A DNA stretch of 64,000 nt from Epiperipatus broadwayi (GCA_028023455.1 JAQFVV010006548.1:124001-188000), one strand, 5' to 3'; shown: positions 44,688-57,825, counted from the stretch's first letter. Program-made: numbers and translations. Notes: generated by a model from the sequence alone, not told the origin.

Positions 44688-46402
44688 TATTATGATTTTT
44701 TTTTTAAAGAAACTAAAAAAGAAATTAGAATGGTTTATTCGGTTAAAAGTTTATATAGCTAATATTGAAAACAGTAAATAGATGTACTCTCTATATATTT
44801 TTATTAAATGCGAACCGCATATTTATATAAACCTAGATATATATATTGTGAAATATGTTATATTTTGGCTAGAACAATTGTCTTCAGGTGGAGCATTTAT
44901 TCACTATGGCCATGTGAAATCAACATCTATCTGTCTACATTTAAGTGCCTGATATGCTAGATCCATGCAGGATGATATGTTCAGAATGTGCTATTCAAAA
45001 TTAATGAGTTCTCAACATTTATAATAAGATGCATAAATTGTAAGAACTGTTTATGTAAGAAAGACTCTGAGAAAGAATTGTGCCTGACCATATCGATTCA
45101 TGAAATATTGTAAATATTATGATTTTTTTTCTTTTGTATAAATAGGTCTTTTTTTTATTTTATTATGTCAGTCTTATATTTTGGAAGTACTAATGGTTTA
45201 ATTCAACAATTTGAAACAGTCCAACATAAGAAAGTGTCAAGAGAGTAGGGGGGGGGGAGGTTGAAAAGTCTGATTTTTTTTTTCTTTTAATAAAATTTAG
45301 GTAACTTTTCTGACAGAATACTTGATTTTTCATCTATGAATATGAAATTGAGTGCTCAAACAGAATACTTAAACGGTAAGAGTTTTTCTCTTTTAAAGTC
45401 ACTAAAATAACCAATGCCACAACATGACACTATTACTTATAGTATGTATTATATGTTTTACTAATAATATTCTTAAGATCTTTATAATGAATAAATGATT
45501 AACACTTTTTAATTAATATTCTTTACTATTTTCTTGCTTTGCTATCATATGTTTTGTTTATGTGTTACATTTCTTCCATGATATATTAATATGCAAGATA
45601 ATTATTTTAGATCAACCAACTTTCACACTTAGAACTGCATACTGAATCTGGAGTTGCATTTAAATTTCTAATTTAGTTAGCAATCTCACTTTTATTTAAT
45701 AATTTTTTCATTACTTTTGAATATGTAAATGACTATTATGAGTGTTTATCATGGGAAAGGGTAAATAATTTTAAATTGTTTAATTAACAAAATGATAGAT
45801 ACTCATCATAGACATAAAAGTTATAAATACAGAGGAATATATCCAAATAATTTATTTGCACTTGTAAATATTTTTTTTTAATTTTCTTTTCTACATTGAT
45901 TGATGATTTGTTCTATATCGTTAATATATTTTATTTTTGTAAATAAATATTATGAAGTGTTGTTTAATTGACAAAGTCTCTCTAGTTTTGTTGATCCAGA
46001 ATTTACATTCAATCCTATAACCAATATTTTACACATGTACACACACATTACTTTTTGATGAGCATGAGAGAAAATGTTAAATAAAGGTTATTCCTTACTA
46101 ATGAATAGGATGAACTAATTTATTTATTGATTAACAGTTTGCATATGTGCAACCATGTTAAGAGAGTCGAACATGAATTCTTCCTGAGTTTGAATATCTG
46201 AGGCAGAATGGTGAGATGTTAGACGAACTGATTTAAATTATATGTAGATTTGATAGATAAGGCTTAGGCTAGTTTATTGAAGATAGATGTAATCATAAGT
46301 CATGTACTTCATCGTGTCATCTCTAGCATCCTACATGAAGACCCTACGTCCGATAGTAGTTAGATGCGACCTCTTGTCACGTCATTCAACCCGACCGTTA
46401 CA

Positions 46403-46672
46403 GTATATTGGTGAGACCAGTCATCCCATTGAAAAGTGCTTGCAATAACACACACTGATGATTAGAAGAGAGAAAACAGATGTGTCTAAGGTAGTAGACC
46501 ATGTATGTGCCAATGAACATTGTGCAAATACAAAAATATTGGATAGAGAAGAAAAGGTACAAAGAAGAACATTTAAAGAAGCTGCTCACATGATAATGGC
46601 AAACATTTCCATAAGTCAACCTAGTGTGTCTATACATGATGTATGGAAACCACTAGATCAACTTTTCTCTTA
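46403..46672 (+). pseudogene. Penelope-like GIY-YIG domain, 3' half of the split gene
   Basis: Immediately after the L1 end the frame reads YIGETSHPIEKCLQ, one stop, then REKTDVSKVVDHVCANEHC, ILDREEKVQRRTFKEAAHMI, MANISISQPSVSIHDVWKPL and a stop at DQLFS. It continues the reverse-transcriptase half that ends CECGRRY at 20,870, so these are two exploded parts of one element and not separate genes. The endonuclease glutamate region (REEKVQRRTFKE) and the final QPS motif are intact, while the tyrosine-rich core is divided by the insertion. Confidence 0.87.
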
Positions 46673-46735
46673 GGAAAACATGGAGAAATCATGAGTAACC
46701 TCAGAGATAAGTATATAAAATTTCTACTGACTGTT

Positions 46736-46950
46736 GCCTTTGGTTGGATGACTCAGTTGGTCAGAGTGTTATCTTAAAAGTCAATATTCAAGAATCTAAG
46801 GGGTCAGGTTCGAATCCCATGCTAGTACTGTCACTAGTCAGGCTAGCAACACCTGAAATAGAGGGGAGAATAAACACCTTGAAATGTTGTGCACACATTA
46901 AGCTGTTTGATGTACTATTACTAACAGTTAAATATATTTGGAATATTTAA
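46736..46950 (+). repeat. tRNA-like tail of the main Penelope copy
   Basis: A weak A-box-like GACTCAGTTGGTCAGAGTGT is followed 45 bp later by GTCAGGTTCGAATCCCATGC, a good B box. About 110 bp more end in TTTGGAATATTTAAATAAAA. It is homologous to the tail at 19,195-19,395 and sits at the same distance from the GIY-YIG stop. It is either part of the Penelope 3' end or a tRNA-derived SINE sharing that end. Confidence 0.75.
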
Positions 46951-49414
46951 ATAAAACTTAAATGATGGAAATAGTCCAATATAAAAATACAATTTATATC
47001 CTATTCTTTATGTCCCACCAGATTTTAATTAAAATTTTAACTAGGGCTATTTTCTTCTTCTGTTGCTTTTTTTTTTTTTTTGAAACACCATTTAAATCTT
47101 AATTAATTAGAAAACCAGTTTCTACTTTTAAAATAAAATTTTGGTTGGTTTTGATCACAATAGTTTAAAACCAAGACAAAAAGAAAATTATCTTAATTAA
47201 AATCTTTTCAAAGTAAAATTATATAATTTCAAATATAATTGTGTGTATGCTATATATCTACTTATAATGGCAAGCACTCTTACAACAACAATAACAACAA
47301 AAAAGTACAAGGTTTTATATAACATTTTCTCTTTCCTTTGCAAACCCCTGTAAATATATTTCTTTTCTGATTTCAAATTAGTTGACTTTTGAAGTTGAGG
47401 CTTTTCAGTTCAATACAAATGTAGTAGTGTTAAAGTAATAAAAAAAAATTTAATGTTCTTTAATAATAATTTCATAAATATTTATATATTGTAACAAAAT
47501 TAAAGGTGTTTCAAATAACTATTACCATATCTGAGTAGTCCGTATATATTAAATAATCATAAATTCAAAAATATTGTAAAAAAAATTATTATGAATCCAA
47601 AATATTCAGTATATTCAGCTTAACTTAATGAAGAGGATCAACTGGATCAAGTATATTATTTAATCAAGAAATGATTCAAATATTTATTTTATTTCAAAAA
47701 GCTTCCAATATAAATATTTAGCTTAATAAACAAAAAATACATTGTAGATTTTTATATCAAAAGAGACAAATTATTTAACATGAGTAGTGGCTATTAAACC
47801 AAAGATCAGACTGAGTTATCTATCATATTACGGGTCATTGGATGAAATGAAATATATTTCTATCATTAGATTTCTCAAGATATCCCACTATCAATAATTA
47901 TAAGCAAATTATTAATAACAAGGATTATAACTCAGGTATACAGACACTAGATCTTATCCATTTTCATTTCTTGGTTTGATGTTAAGTGCATGTTTAAACA
48001 AATACTAAGTGAATATGGTCTAGCAGGGCACCACTAGATTATCTGAATCTAGACACAGTTATATCTAATAACCTTTCACATGTACCGGGTTTGAATCCCC
48101 TTTTGGTACTTTATTTCTAATAAAAATGGGAGATTTTGCTTTTTGAGCCATATCACTATATGCACTAATATTTAGGTAAAAGTAAAACATCTTTAAACCA
48201 AAGTGGAGTATATTAGACATAAATCACTTCTTAGATCTTAGCATAACAAATGTGTTTCAATATTTTTATAAGTTTACTAGCTCAGATTATATATAACTAA
48301 TTTAGGATGGCAATTCACTCATCCTTGCATGAAATAGATGATGGAATGTGGTTATAATAATACTAAAAAATTACTAAATATTATAAAATTAATATTTATT
48401 TATGGCCTTTAAACAGTTAAACAGCTCATTAATTAAAATGCTGATGATGATGATGATGACAATAATGATAATGACAAGGGTTTCAATTACCGCTCTAGGA
48501 CTAAGCCTAAACATAAAACTAATTTTATAAAGAAATTCATAATTATTGTTAATCTTAGCATATTTAATCATATCTTAAACAACTAATATTCAACCATTGA
48601 TGATGATGAATGATCACACTTAACAAAGACTACACTTAATGAAATATATACGCCTCATTTAATAAAACAAACTAATATTTATTACTGCACTTCTAACATA
48701 TACATAAAATTTTCTAGACATACATGAAAATTGACATGAATAATAACAATAATAATAATTGATTATATAACAATCCTCAGATTAATTTCAAGTTCTTCCC
48801 CCTTTCCCTTCAAATGTATTTTGTATTAAGTTGGATGTCACATTGACCATGACTTTCACTCCATGAGAAAAGTATTTCAAGAAAAAAAATATTATCTGCT
48901 CATTAGCACACATACTTTATAAATCTAACATGTAAGTAGAATGTTAAAAAAAATGTTAATAGAATTGAAAGAGCAAGTTTTAGAAACCAGTTTTAAATTA
49001 TTTTCTCCCCCTCTCTTCTACCTCTGAAATGCTATACTTAACTTGAAACAAAATAATCTAATATTCTAATACTACTTGTTACTTCACATTCACTCGCAAT
49101 TATACACATATAAAAATATTATTATGTGTGTGCGTGTTTTATCCCACAATAATAATAATATATTAGTTAAAACAAATCATAATACCATAAAAAAAATTGT
49201 TTTACACATTAATATTTCATAACTAAAATTAATAAAGAAATAATTTTTATACATTCTAGATCATTTATGAAGCTCAAAGTTATTATTAGTAAGACATTTT
49301 TGTTTTTAATCGATCTGAATAGTCTTTAAAAGTTCTTTAAATAAAATATACCACTTTATTGCTAAAATGTTTATTAAGACTCTGATATCATAAAGAAAAT
49401 AGATATAAAAAGTC
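46951..49414. other. AT-rich sequence, nothing firmly recognised
   Basis: No coding region is supported. A tRNA-like stretch at about 48,020-48,112 contains CCGGGTTTGAATCCCC (B-box type) and may be a SINE relic. A GAT/ATG trinucleotide run lies at 48,440-48,460. Confidence 0.45.
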
Positions 49415-49960
49415 ATATTACCGATCTTTTGTTTGTGGTGAATTTCCAAGGGTTCAAACTTGTCTTGTATAATGTCTATTTCTGCAGCTACCATTTCCAT
49501 TTTACATGGGAACAATCTCTTTCTTGAGGTGTATAACTTTGATGATGATGACTCTATTGAGGTTATTTGCTTTAGTGGACAATTTGGAAATCATTATATT
49601 AATTTTTCTTCTCTTCCTGTCAAGCATGATTCTTTTAGTGTATGAAATACAGCAGTTGTTTTCACATTTATAAATTTTCTTGAGTTTAAAATCAGTTGTT
49701 GGAACAATTAATTGGACTTGATGATTAATATTTATTGGTAGATTAATTCATCGAATGCAGGTGAATGCTTTCTTCCTTCTATTAAAAACATCTTATTTCT
49801 CTGGTCAGTTGAAAGGTGTAGAATATTATTTTAGACAAAACATCTTTTCTTTCCTATATGATGTGCAGCTCCATGATGGTCTGGAAAAGATGGGACATAC
49901 ATATAATTTTTCTAGCCAGCCATTTCTTATATTTTCAACATTCAATTTAATAGTCTAATA
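49415..49960 (-). pseudogene. Decayed coding relic of unknown family
   Basis: One minus-strand frame reads through about 165 codons broken by roughly six stops. Recognisably protein-like blocks are YVPSFPDHHGAAHHIGKKRC, RNKMFLIEGRKHSPAFDELI, FINVKTTAVFHTLKESCLTG and FPNCPLKQ. It closes with MEMVAAEIDIIQDKFEPLEI and HHKQKIG, which runs into a GT (G|GTAATAT) that could be a donor site. The conserved frame across several stops argues for a former gene or transposon protein. I do not recognise the family. It could instead be a spliced gene fragment, which is less likely given the number of stops. Confidence 0.35.
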
Positions 49961-52900
49961 ATCTGAATCATAATCACAATAATAATAATTCAAGACAGCT
50001 TTTTATATCCAATTTTTAGCTAACTTAACCAATCAGAGATAGCGTCACTTGCTATTTTTGGACAAATTCGTTTTAATTAGATCTCTAATTTATTTTCAAC
50101 TAAATTATTTTTCAACTGAAAAGTTTAATCCTTTTTCCAGACACTTTTGTTTTAAAAAAAAATAGACTTAATCCTTTTCCTTTTTTTTTCTTTTCTTACA
50201 CCTAGGTAACATTTCAAATTTTTGAGCTTCCTTCTTTAGATCTTAAGATAAGACAATTTCAAAATTAGTTCCCACCCAGATTAAGCTCCCAAAATGACAA
50301 ACAATCATTTACAAAAACAAAATTGCTACAATTAGATATCTGATTCAACAGATTTCCTCTTTTAACATAAAATTGTACAAAAAAAAATAATTTGACAGAT
50401 TCAACCCTTCCTTTTCTTTCAATATTTAATAAATGTAAATTTCTGTATGTAATGTACACACATACTTCCTTATTTCAAATCATTCATAAACTAACATTAA
50501 ATAATATAATTGCTAGCTTAGTAATTATAACCCTATTATTTAATTAAATCTGTAACTTTTAAATCCCAATTACAATTATAGAAAAGCAAAATAGAAGCAT
50601 AGAATAAGATATTAGAATTGATCAAGCATAGGTTAGTTTTAAAGAAAGTTAAAATGTTGAATATTTGAAATATAAAACAATTAAATAGCTTACACATACA
50701 CTGCTTATACGTATGCGTTATAACTTTGCTTTTTAAAAACAGTTTAAATATTAAATGTGTGTGCTGCTCTTTTTGAGATTTATTAACACACAAACAAGTA
50801 AAGCATATAATTGCTGTCCCACTCTTTTTCTGTCTAAAGCTTTTAGAACTGGACCTTGTAGGGTTTGAACTTGGATGCCCTACAGCTTCTTTTATGGTTA
50901 TATAAAAATGTGATGATGATTTTGTTTTACACTTTCTTACATGCACATTACTATAAATTTGGCTAGTGACCAAATTGTAATGGCACAATATATATATATA
51001 TAGGTGCATGTGTGTGCTACATGAGTATGATAATATACATATATAAAATCTCTAGGGGGTGTGTAATATTTTTTTATCTAGGGATATTCCTGATCATTGC
51101 CTAAACATAGAACTGGGTTTAGTGTGTCATCTAAAAGTGTTATTTTGGGGGGGGGGACCAAGATTTTTTTTTCTTTACAAGGAATTTTTACAACTGTTTG
51201 CATTTATATAATTCACACATTCTTACTAAAGTGTGAAATGATTATCAATGCTGAAATTGCCAAAACTTTATTTTTTGTTAAAATATTAACATAATTATAA
51301 ATTACATAACTTTTATTGAAGAAACAAGTGCTGCAGATAAAGGGTTTAATTAAAATTATTATAAAGAAAGTTAGGGTCAGTATTCAGTAAATATTAGAAA
51401 ATTTAAGTTTGGAGTTGGAAGACTTACTTATGACCAAATTGCTTAAAAGTTGCTAAACATATGTAATATCATATGCTTAAAAAATAGCTAAATCTGCTGT
51501 TTATTTTTATCATATAATCTCTGATATATGTATGTATCCTGCAGTAGTTGAGTTTATTTTAAAGTTTAGTTGCTCTAATAAGAACAAATCATTCTCTAAC
51601 TTACATAACATGATAAAATAACAGCATGATATACTAGTATTATCTATAGTAAGTTTAAATAATCTATGATTACCAGATGTTAATGCATTTAATTTCCTAG
51701 ACTGGTTTCTAATTTTTTCAATTTTGAATCCCAAGCTTCATTGATAAAAGAAAAAGCCAGAAACTGGGCTGGGAATGGAGATTAAAATGCACTAACATCT
51801 GTTAGTAATTGGTTGTTCAAAGTTATTATAGATGGCATTAGATTAGAGAGCTTCTCTTATTTGCTCTAATATTGTAATGTGTAAACTTGAACATATCTTA
51901 GAAAATTAGAACTCAGATGCTTCCATGATGAACATTTTTAAAAAATATCCTGTAGATTTCCTTTTTTTTCTTTAGAAATTGGCATGTGTGTGAATGTATT
52001 TATATATTTAGAGAGATAGAGAAGAACCTAATGATATTCACTACTATATAAGTAACAATGAACTATTGATTTTCTATGATTTTCCCCTTTTATAAAATCA
52101 GGTCATACTTAATGTAATTGGGAAGTGTTTATTTTAAATTCAAGTTCATTAGTAAATTTTGCTTAAAAGTAATCTTGCATTTTATAAAACTGCATTTGTG
52201 TGATGGTTAAACTTAAATTATTTTTGAGTTTATAATCTAGTTAAAATTATAAAAAGACTCTTGGGGAGGTATAGATTAAAATAGTAAAAAAAAAAAGATT
52301 TAGTCTACAAATTATAATAATATAAAAGAACTAAATCAAATTTTAATACTAGAAAAAATATTTAAAAATTATAATTTTAACTGGTAAAAACCTTGATTTC
52401 TGAAAAGTAGTGTTTTAATTATACAACTATGAAAGTAATAATTAAACCACTACAATATTGTATATTTATAAAAGAATTCTTGAGGAAAAGATAAATTAAA
52501 TTCTCATCTCAATGGCACTACATGTAGTCAATTTTTATAGATTTGTGTTTATTATTCATAAAGAATTTATTGATCCTTTAAAAAAAAAAAAAACAATTGT
52601 TTTTATAGACATTTTAACATAATATTAAAATTTAAAAAAAATATGATTATTTTAATATTTAACCTGCATTTGACAATAGTCCATTAGATGAGTTGTTTGC
52701 ATTCAAATGCATATGGTGTTGTTATAATTTCAAGCCATTAATATGATGACATAATGAATAAAAACTGATGTTGGATAACTGTAGTGTAAAGATTGTAAGT
52801 ATTCTTCACTGGAGTCACATGAATATGTAGGTCTAAAAGCAGTTTTAAGAGTTTTTTCCATTACATTTCCAAAAAGTATCAACTAGCTTTTTAAAGATGT

Positions 52901-53239
52901 TCTTATAAAATATATTGGTTCTAATCTCAGATGAGAAAAATAAGTTAATTTAGCATGGGATTCAGTTGTGTTTTTGTGTAGAAGTAAAAGATGTTTCTCT
53001 GTGGTTTACATACAGCTTGAATAAACTATGTGATAGGTTTCTATTTTTGAAAAAAATTCATATTCTTATTTCTGATAAGACCAGCATAGACAGATTTTCT
53101 ACTTCTGTTAGATTGCTGATATATTAAATAAGGTAGTTTGTGGCTTATTATTCTCAGTGACTCTAGCTATTACAAAAGTCTGTTTCTCTTTTTAAAATGT
53201 TTAATTAGAAAGCAATGGATAATAATAGGGGGAAAAAAT
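49961..53239. other. AT-rich sequence, nothing recognised
   Basis: No supported coding region. A tRNA T-arm-like stretch on the minus strand near 50,845-50,885 (CAAGTTCAAACCCTAC) may be a SINE fragment. A G run lies at about 51,147. Confidence 0.45.
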
Positions 53240-53243
53240 GTAT

Positions 53244-55929
53244 TGTAACAGAATCGTCTATCTCGCTAACACACTGCAGAATTCAAACTCCAGACATGAA
53301 ACTGAACATTCTAGGAGGGGTTGCCTTCTAGATATACTAAGTTCGAATCTAAAGTCCAAATTTCACAGCACCATCAATGTGATAACGCATCTGATGCCAC
53401 TACTAGTATAATCTTTGGCCGGTGCCTGGTGGTCAGGGAGAAACAAAAGACTCTATACTAAAAGAAGCTTGGGTGCCTAATTAACGTCTATGGATTTACA
53501 AAAGAAATGCAGAAAAAATATATATATACTGAGACAGTGATAGGAATCAATAAAATAAGATATCAAATTTAGTTTTAAATAATTTCACAAAATTTATTTA
53601 TATAAATTATATATATAATGCCACTGTCTGCTTATATGAGTCAGGGACGCGTATTAAATAATTGTTGGCATTATATTCCAATAAATGACAAAAGGTTTTA
53701 AAGCAAAGTGATATATTCTATTCCTCAGGTTAATAGCATTACGATAATGTGCTTAATGAGATAGGAACATGTGCGAGGTGCTTTGAGCAATTATACAAGT
53801 CTAAGAAAATATTCTAAAATTAAATGTTCTAAAATATTTATTGATTTCGAGAATAGCACAGACAAAAGCTTACTAAGCAACAAAGTGGGAATGTGATCAA
53901 AGCATTTATTTGAGAATAATAATAATAGAGTTGCATTGGGAGGTCAGTATTGCTGATAATGAATTTATTAAAGTTGGGGTGTGTGACACGTTTAAGTCAC
54001 GGATGCTTTGTAAAATAAATATAAAATAAAACAATAATGGAATATTTGGAATGATTACGGAGGGCATATCACTGCTAACCCGTAGGAAAGTATTTTATGA
54101 ACAGCCAAAACTTAGCGACTGTGTGACGATTGCATTTAATTCCCAGGTGTGTCATTTGGGGACACACTGCCTGGAAATCGCAAGCGAAGAGAACGGACTT
54201 TGCTGTGTAAAGAATCCTTGGAAAAGTAAAACAAAGTGGTCTCAACAACCAATTCATGTACCAGCAATACGAGATTAGTGTATATAAAACATACTAAATG
54301 GGTTTTACTTGGATTGAGAGAAATGCCCAATCAAATTCCCAGAAATTCATTTAAAAGGGTCCGCACATTCTCGACGTCAATGATGAACTTTGTAATTAAA
54401 GTAGAACACAGTAATTAAAATAGGAAAATGCATGCTTGCGGGTTTGAAAAGTAAGTATAGATTGATAGATACAATCATGTATTAGGGGACACATTTAATC
54501 ATTGACCTCGCACATACTCTCAGATTAAAATCAATAACATGTAGATTTTAAACTATGTGATTATATGATATATTAAAGAAAAGAATCACCCTCAAATGAG
54601 TGATTTGCAAGATAATAAAAATTGGAAATTATTTAAAAATTTAAAATATGCCTTTATAGCGGCGTCTTAGTTTCAACAAAAGGAATAATTCACTCGGTCA
54701 AAGACGATTCTGACACATTATCATAACAGAAAGCTTAATCAATAGAAAATATTAACCCAAGGATAGAGAGCAAAATGTTGAGTATATTTAAACACGTTAA
54801 AGAAGTACATAATGAAGTTATGTGAAATATCAAAAAACAATTTAAAATAGCTATAGCATGTTAGTTATCACAAGAGCTCTTGGGTTAATTTAGGGTTACC
54901 TCTGGAGAAGCATTTTTAGGTAGATTGATGGTCGGCAGGTTTTTATATAATTTAACAGCAAAATCTGGAAATGTTCATATTTTTGGCAGCGGCAGCAGTT
55001 CCGGGGTTCCTTATGTGATAGCTTCTGATGGTCTGGAGCAGTGGCTGGCTATTCCGAGGGGACATAGCCATCTTGACGCCCATACCCTGTCATGTCAAGG
55101 TTAGCAAATTATTAGAATAGAACTCAGAATGATTTCTCTTAGAAACATTAGAAGAGAACAAAAGAAAACCCTCCTTTTTATAGTAGAAATTAACAATAGA
55201 ACTGCCCTGGAGCATTACCAAATATATCGGACTTATCAGCTGTAATTAAATCTATCTGAATGTCTAAATGAATTCAACATTAATTAATTTCTTTTGTTAA
55301 TTTCCCTGTAGACATTCGAATTACAAACTAGATTTAATTAAAAATTACTTTTATTAATTAAAGAAAACCTTAAGTGGACATCTGCTGTTTTTAGATAAAC
55401 TTATATAACATTAACTAATTAAACTATTGTCCCTCATTTATTTTAACTGAAATATTTGGAATGACTTTTATTAAATTATACGAAAATTATTTTACTTTTA
55501 AATTGTAATATTTGAATCTATCCACTAAACGAATATTTACTAAAGAGTTTTATTTTAAATCAAAATATATTAAGACGGTAATATATTTGTAAATAGATTC
55601 AAACAAAATAACTTTAACAATTTATAATTTTGATATGTTTTAAAATGCATATCATAGTGTGTGCGCAATTACGACATATAACCTACTTTTTAATAAATCA
55701 AAATTATGTTTACATATACATAATCTATAATCTTTTATTTTATTTGGGAATGAGTTATATATATATAATACGAGCATTGTGCTCGTGGTTTAAAATTAGG
55801 CAGGATTTTCGGTATATAAGCATATTGCAGACACACTATGATAGATTGGGGTTCAAACTAAGGTATGAGGGTAGGAAGTAGGTGAGAAAAGGTGAAACAA
55901 AAATCTGCAAAGCAGACCTTACTGTTTCA
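53244..55929 (-). mobile_element. Solo LTR of the L3 family
   Basis: 2,686 bp, the reverse complement of the L3 LTRs, starting TGTAACAGAATCGTC and ending CTTACTGTTTCA on the plus strand. GTAT flanks both sides (53,240-53,243 and 55,930-55,933), a perfect 4-bp target duplication that fixes the LTR ends. It keeps the roughly 240-bp block missing from the L3 right LTR. The short ORFs inside (for example near 54,051-54,278) are not conserved as coding in the other copies. Confidence 0.9.
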
Positions 55930-55933
55930 GTAT

Positions 55934-56317
55934 TAAATAGAAATAATTAGCTCTATTGAAAATAACATTCAAGAAAGTAAAAAATATATAAAACCAAAAA
56001 GAAAAATGAAGTTATAATAAAAATAGAAGATCAAAAATCATAATATATCAAATCATTTTTTGAGTTTTAATTATTGTAAATAGCAAGATAACTCTTACAA
56101 TCTGTCATTTTCTTTAGAAATTATTGCTTATTCACTTAATTGACTTTGGGACATTGCTTAAATTTTTATTTCTAAATTCTCAATTGAGAAAAATTACCTT
56201 TGGTTGTTGTTAAACTATACATAGGTAATATTAGTAGAATTTTGGGGGTTACAAGAACAACTTTTATCTGATATTAAATGTATAGAAAAAAAATATTTAA
56301 AATTAATTCATTAAGAA
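55934..56317. other. AT-rich spacer
   Basis: Nothing recognisable lies between the solo LTR and the RTE relic. Confidence 0.5.
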
Positions 56318-57825
56318 CAAATGAATATCAGAATTTTGTAGAATGGTAAAAATATAATTGTGATTTGGTCATGAAAATTATAGAAGAGAATAAAAGTCTC
56401 AAAGATATAAAACAACATCTAGACACTGGAAAGAAAATTGTTTCAGTAATATGAAGAAAATATAGAGCTATTTTTTAAAAAGAAATATATTGGAAGTTTT
56501 TTTTATTTTAAGAATAAAGAATAAGAAAATCTCTCTAAGAAATGATGGAAATATTGCTGGTGTCTTAAAAGTGTCAGGAAGAAATAGAAAAATTATAATT
56601 AAAACTATGCATGAAATATCCAAATACATAATATGTCAGATGATTGGAAGAATACAATATTGATATAGACACTTAAGAAAAATAATAAATAAGACATTAG
56701 AAATTATAAATATATGAATATTATAAAAGATCTGCGAAGATAATTACAAGTCATTTCAGCAGACTTTGGATTCAAATTAACCAAAAGAATAAGCTGGATT
56801 TAAAAGTGGTTTTAGGATACTGGATCACATTTAAATATTTATTTAAATTGTAGGGGGGGGTGAATATGAGTTGTTATCCTTTGGATTTCTGGACTATAAA
56901 GACATTTCCACAGTGATTAAAGCCTTATACTTCAAAATAAAGATTCAGGATATTGTTGTATTCTGAAGAATATTTATCAAAATGCAATAATTAGATTACA
57001 TGGTGACACTAAAATTAACATTGACATAGGTATGCGACGGTGATTCTACGTCTTCAAAATCTTTTGCACCAGTTTTATAAGAAGAGTTTTGTGAATTAAT
57101 AAATTAAAAATTTTATTTGAGTTATCTAAAGTGTGCAGATGATGTGGTTATTTTTGCAAATAACATTTCTGAATTTTAAAAGAATTGCCAAAATTATCAG
57201 ATGAAAGTAAGAAAATAGGACAAAAGTAATGTTGAATAGATTTTTTCAGAAGAAAGTAAAGATGAGTAATTGTGAATTAAAAGTTAACAATTATAAATAC
57301 CTTGGTCAAAGATGGGAACAGTGTGTGAAATTAATGACAGAATTAAACTTTGATGAAATGCTTTTGAGAGAAATAATATTAAAAGAAAATATGCCTGTAT
57401 TTGAAAAGAAAGATTTTTAATAAATATGTTTTACCAATTCTGACATTTGGACAATTAACAAGACCAATACAAAGATTTTAGACCATTCAACAAAATATGG
57501 AAAGAGGTATGATGTGAGTAATAAGAAGTGATTGAAGATGAAATATATAAATGGGTCACAAACAGATATTTTTTAAAGAATTAAGAGATTGAAATCGCGT
57601 TGGATTGGACATCCTATTAGAATAGATGGGTAATTGAAATCAAATTGAATCCATAGATTCTAAAATACCTAGAAAGAGATTACATATGAGATGGATGGAT
57701 GAAATATGGAAGTTTGTTGTTATAATGAAAAGAAGCTATGGATTGGAGAAACTGGATTAAATTTGGAGAGACCATCCTGCAGAGATCTGTAATGTTTGAA
57801 AATAGTAATGATTGTAATCACTCTT
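56318..57825 (+). pseudogene. RTE-type LINE relic, heavily decayed
   Basis: The sequence is colinear with the RTE at 13,903-16,857 from the connector onward but full of stops and indels. Matches include a stretch for EFCKMVWKR and ENKCLKNVKQH (about 56,330-56,430), QAGFKSGF-like DNA near 56,790, ADDVVIFANN near 57,138, YLGQ near 57,298, WIGHPIRIDG near 57,600 and RWMDEIW near 57,690. It ends where the minus-strand copy ends (LGETILQRS near 57,770). It belongs to the same or a close family but is a much older insertion. Confidence 0.75.

Larger units (their letters stand above)
20871..46402 (+). mobile_element. LTR retrotransposon L1 (Ty3/gypsy type) inside Penelope
   Basis: The element runs from TGTGAGGATAGC to the 3' LTR end CCGTTACA. 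It splits the Penelope coding region in the middle of its GIY-YIG motif. The left flank ends in ATAT, the right flank begins GTAT: a 4-bp target duplication with one mismatch. The 5' LTR is 20,871-23,262 and the 3' LTR runs from 27,428, interrupted by three later insertions. Subtracting those insertions and their duplications leaves about 2,434 bp for the 3' LTR against 2,392 bp for the 5' LTR. The internal region is gag plus a shred of integrase, so most of pol is lost. Confidence 0.88.
27428..46402 (+). repeat. L1 3' LTR, interrupted by three insertions
   Basis: LTR sequence is found at 27,428-27,633, 42,601-43,109 and 44,688-46,402, and in a few AT bases between L2 and L4 (39,812-39,823). 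The gaps are L2 (27,634-39,811), solo LTR L4 (39,824-42,600) and a DNA element (43,112-44,687). The intact 5' LTR provides the empty site for each. The end CCGTTACA is followed at once by the Penelope GIY-YIG frame. Confidence 0.87.

Noticed and set aside
46440-46475. CTGATGA followed by GAAAA near 46,447 as another hammerhead.
   Set aside because: It lies within the GIY-YIG coding frame, has no stem II pairing, no proper cleavage triplet and no stem I.
48435-48465. GATGATGATGATGATGAC as an RTE 3' tail.
   Set aside because: No RTE coding sequence lies on either side within a plausible distance; treated as a simple microsatellite.
51730-51785. GCCAGAAACTGGGCTGGGAA as a fourth hammerhead.
   Set aside because: The CTGATGA core is not recognisable (ATTGATA) and stem II cannot form. 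At most an extremely decayed relic.
53990-54430. Overlapping ORFs on both strands at 54,051-54,418.
   Set aside because: They lie inside the L3-family solo LTR; the same frames are not open in the two other LTR copies.
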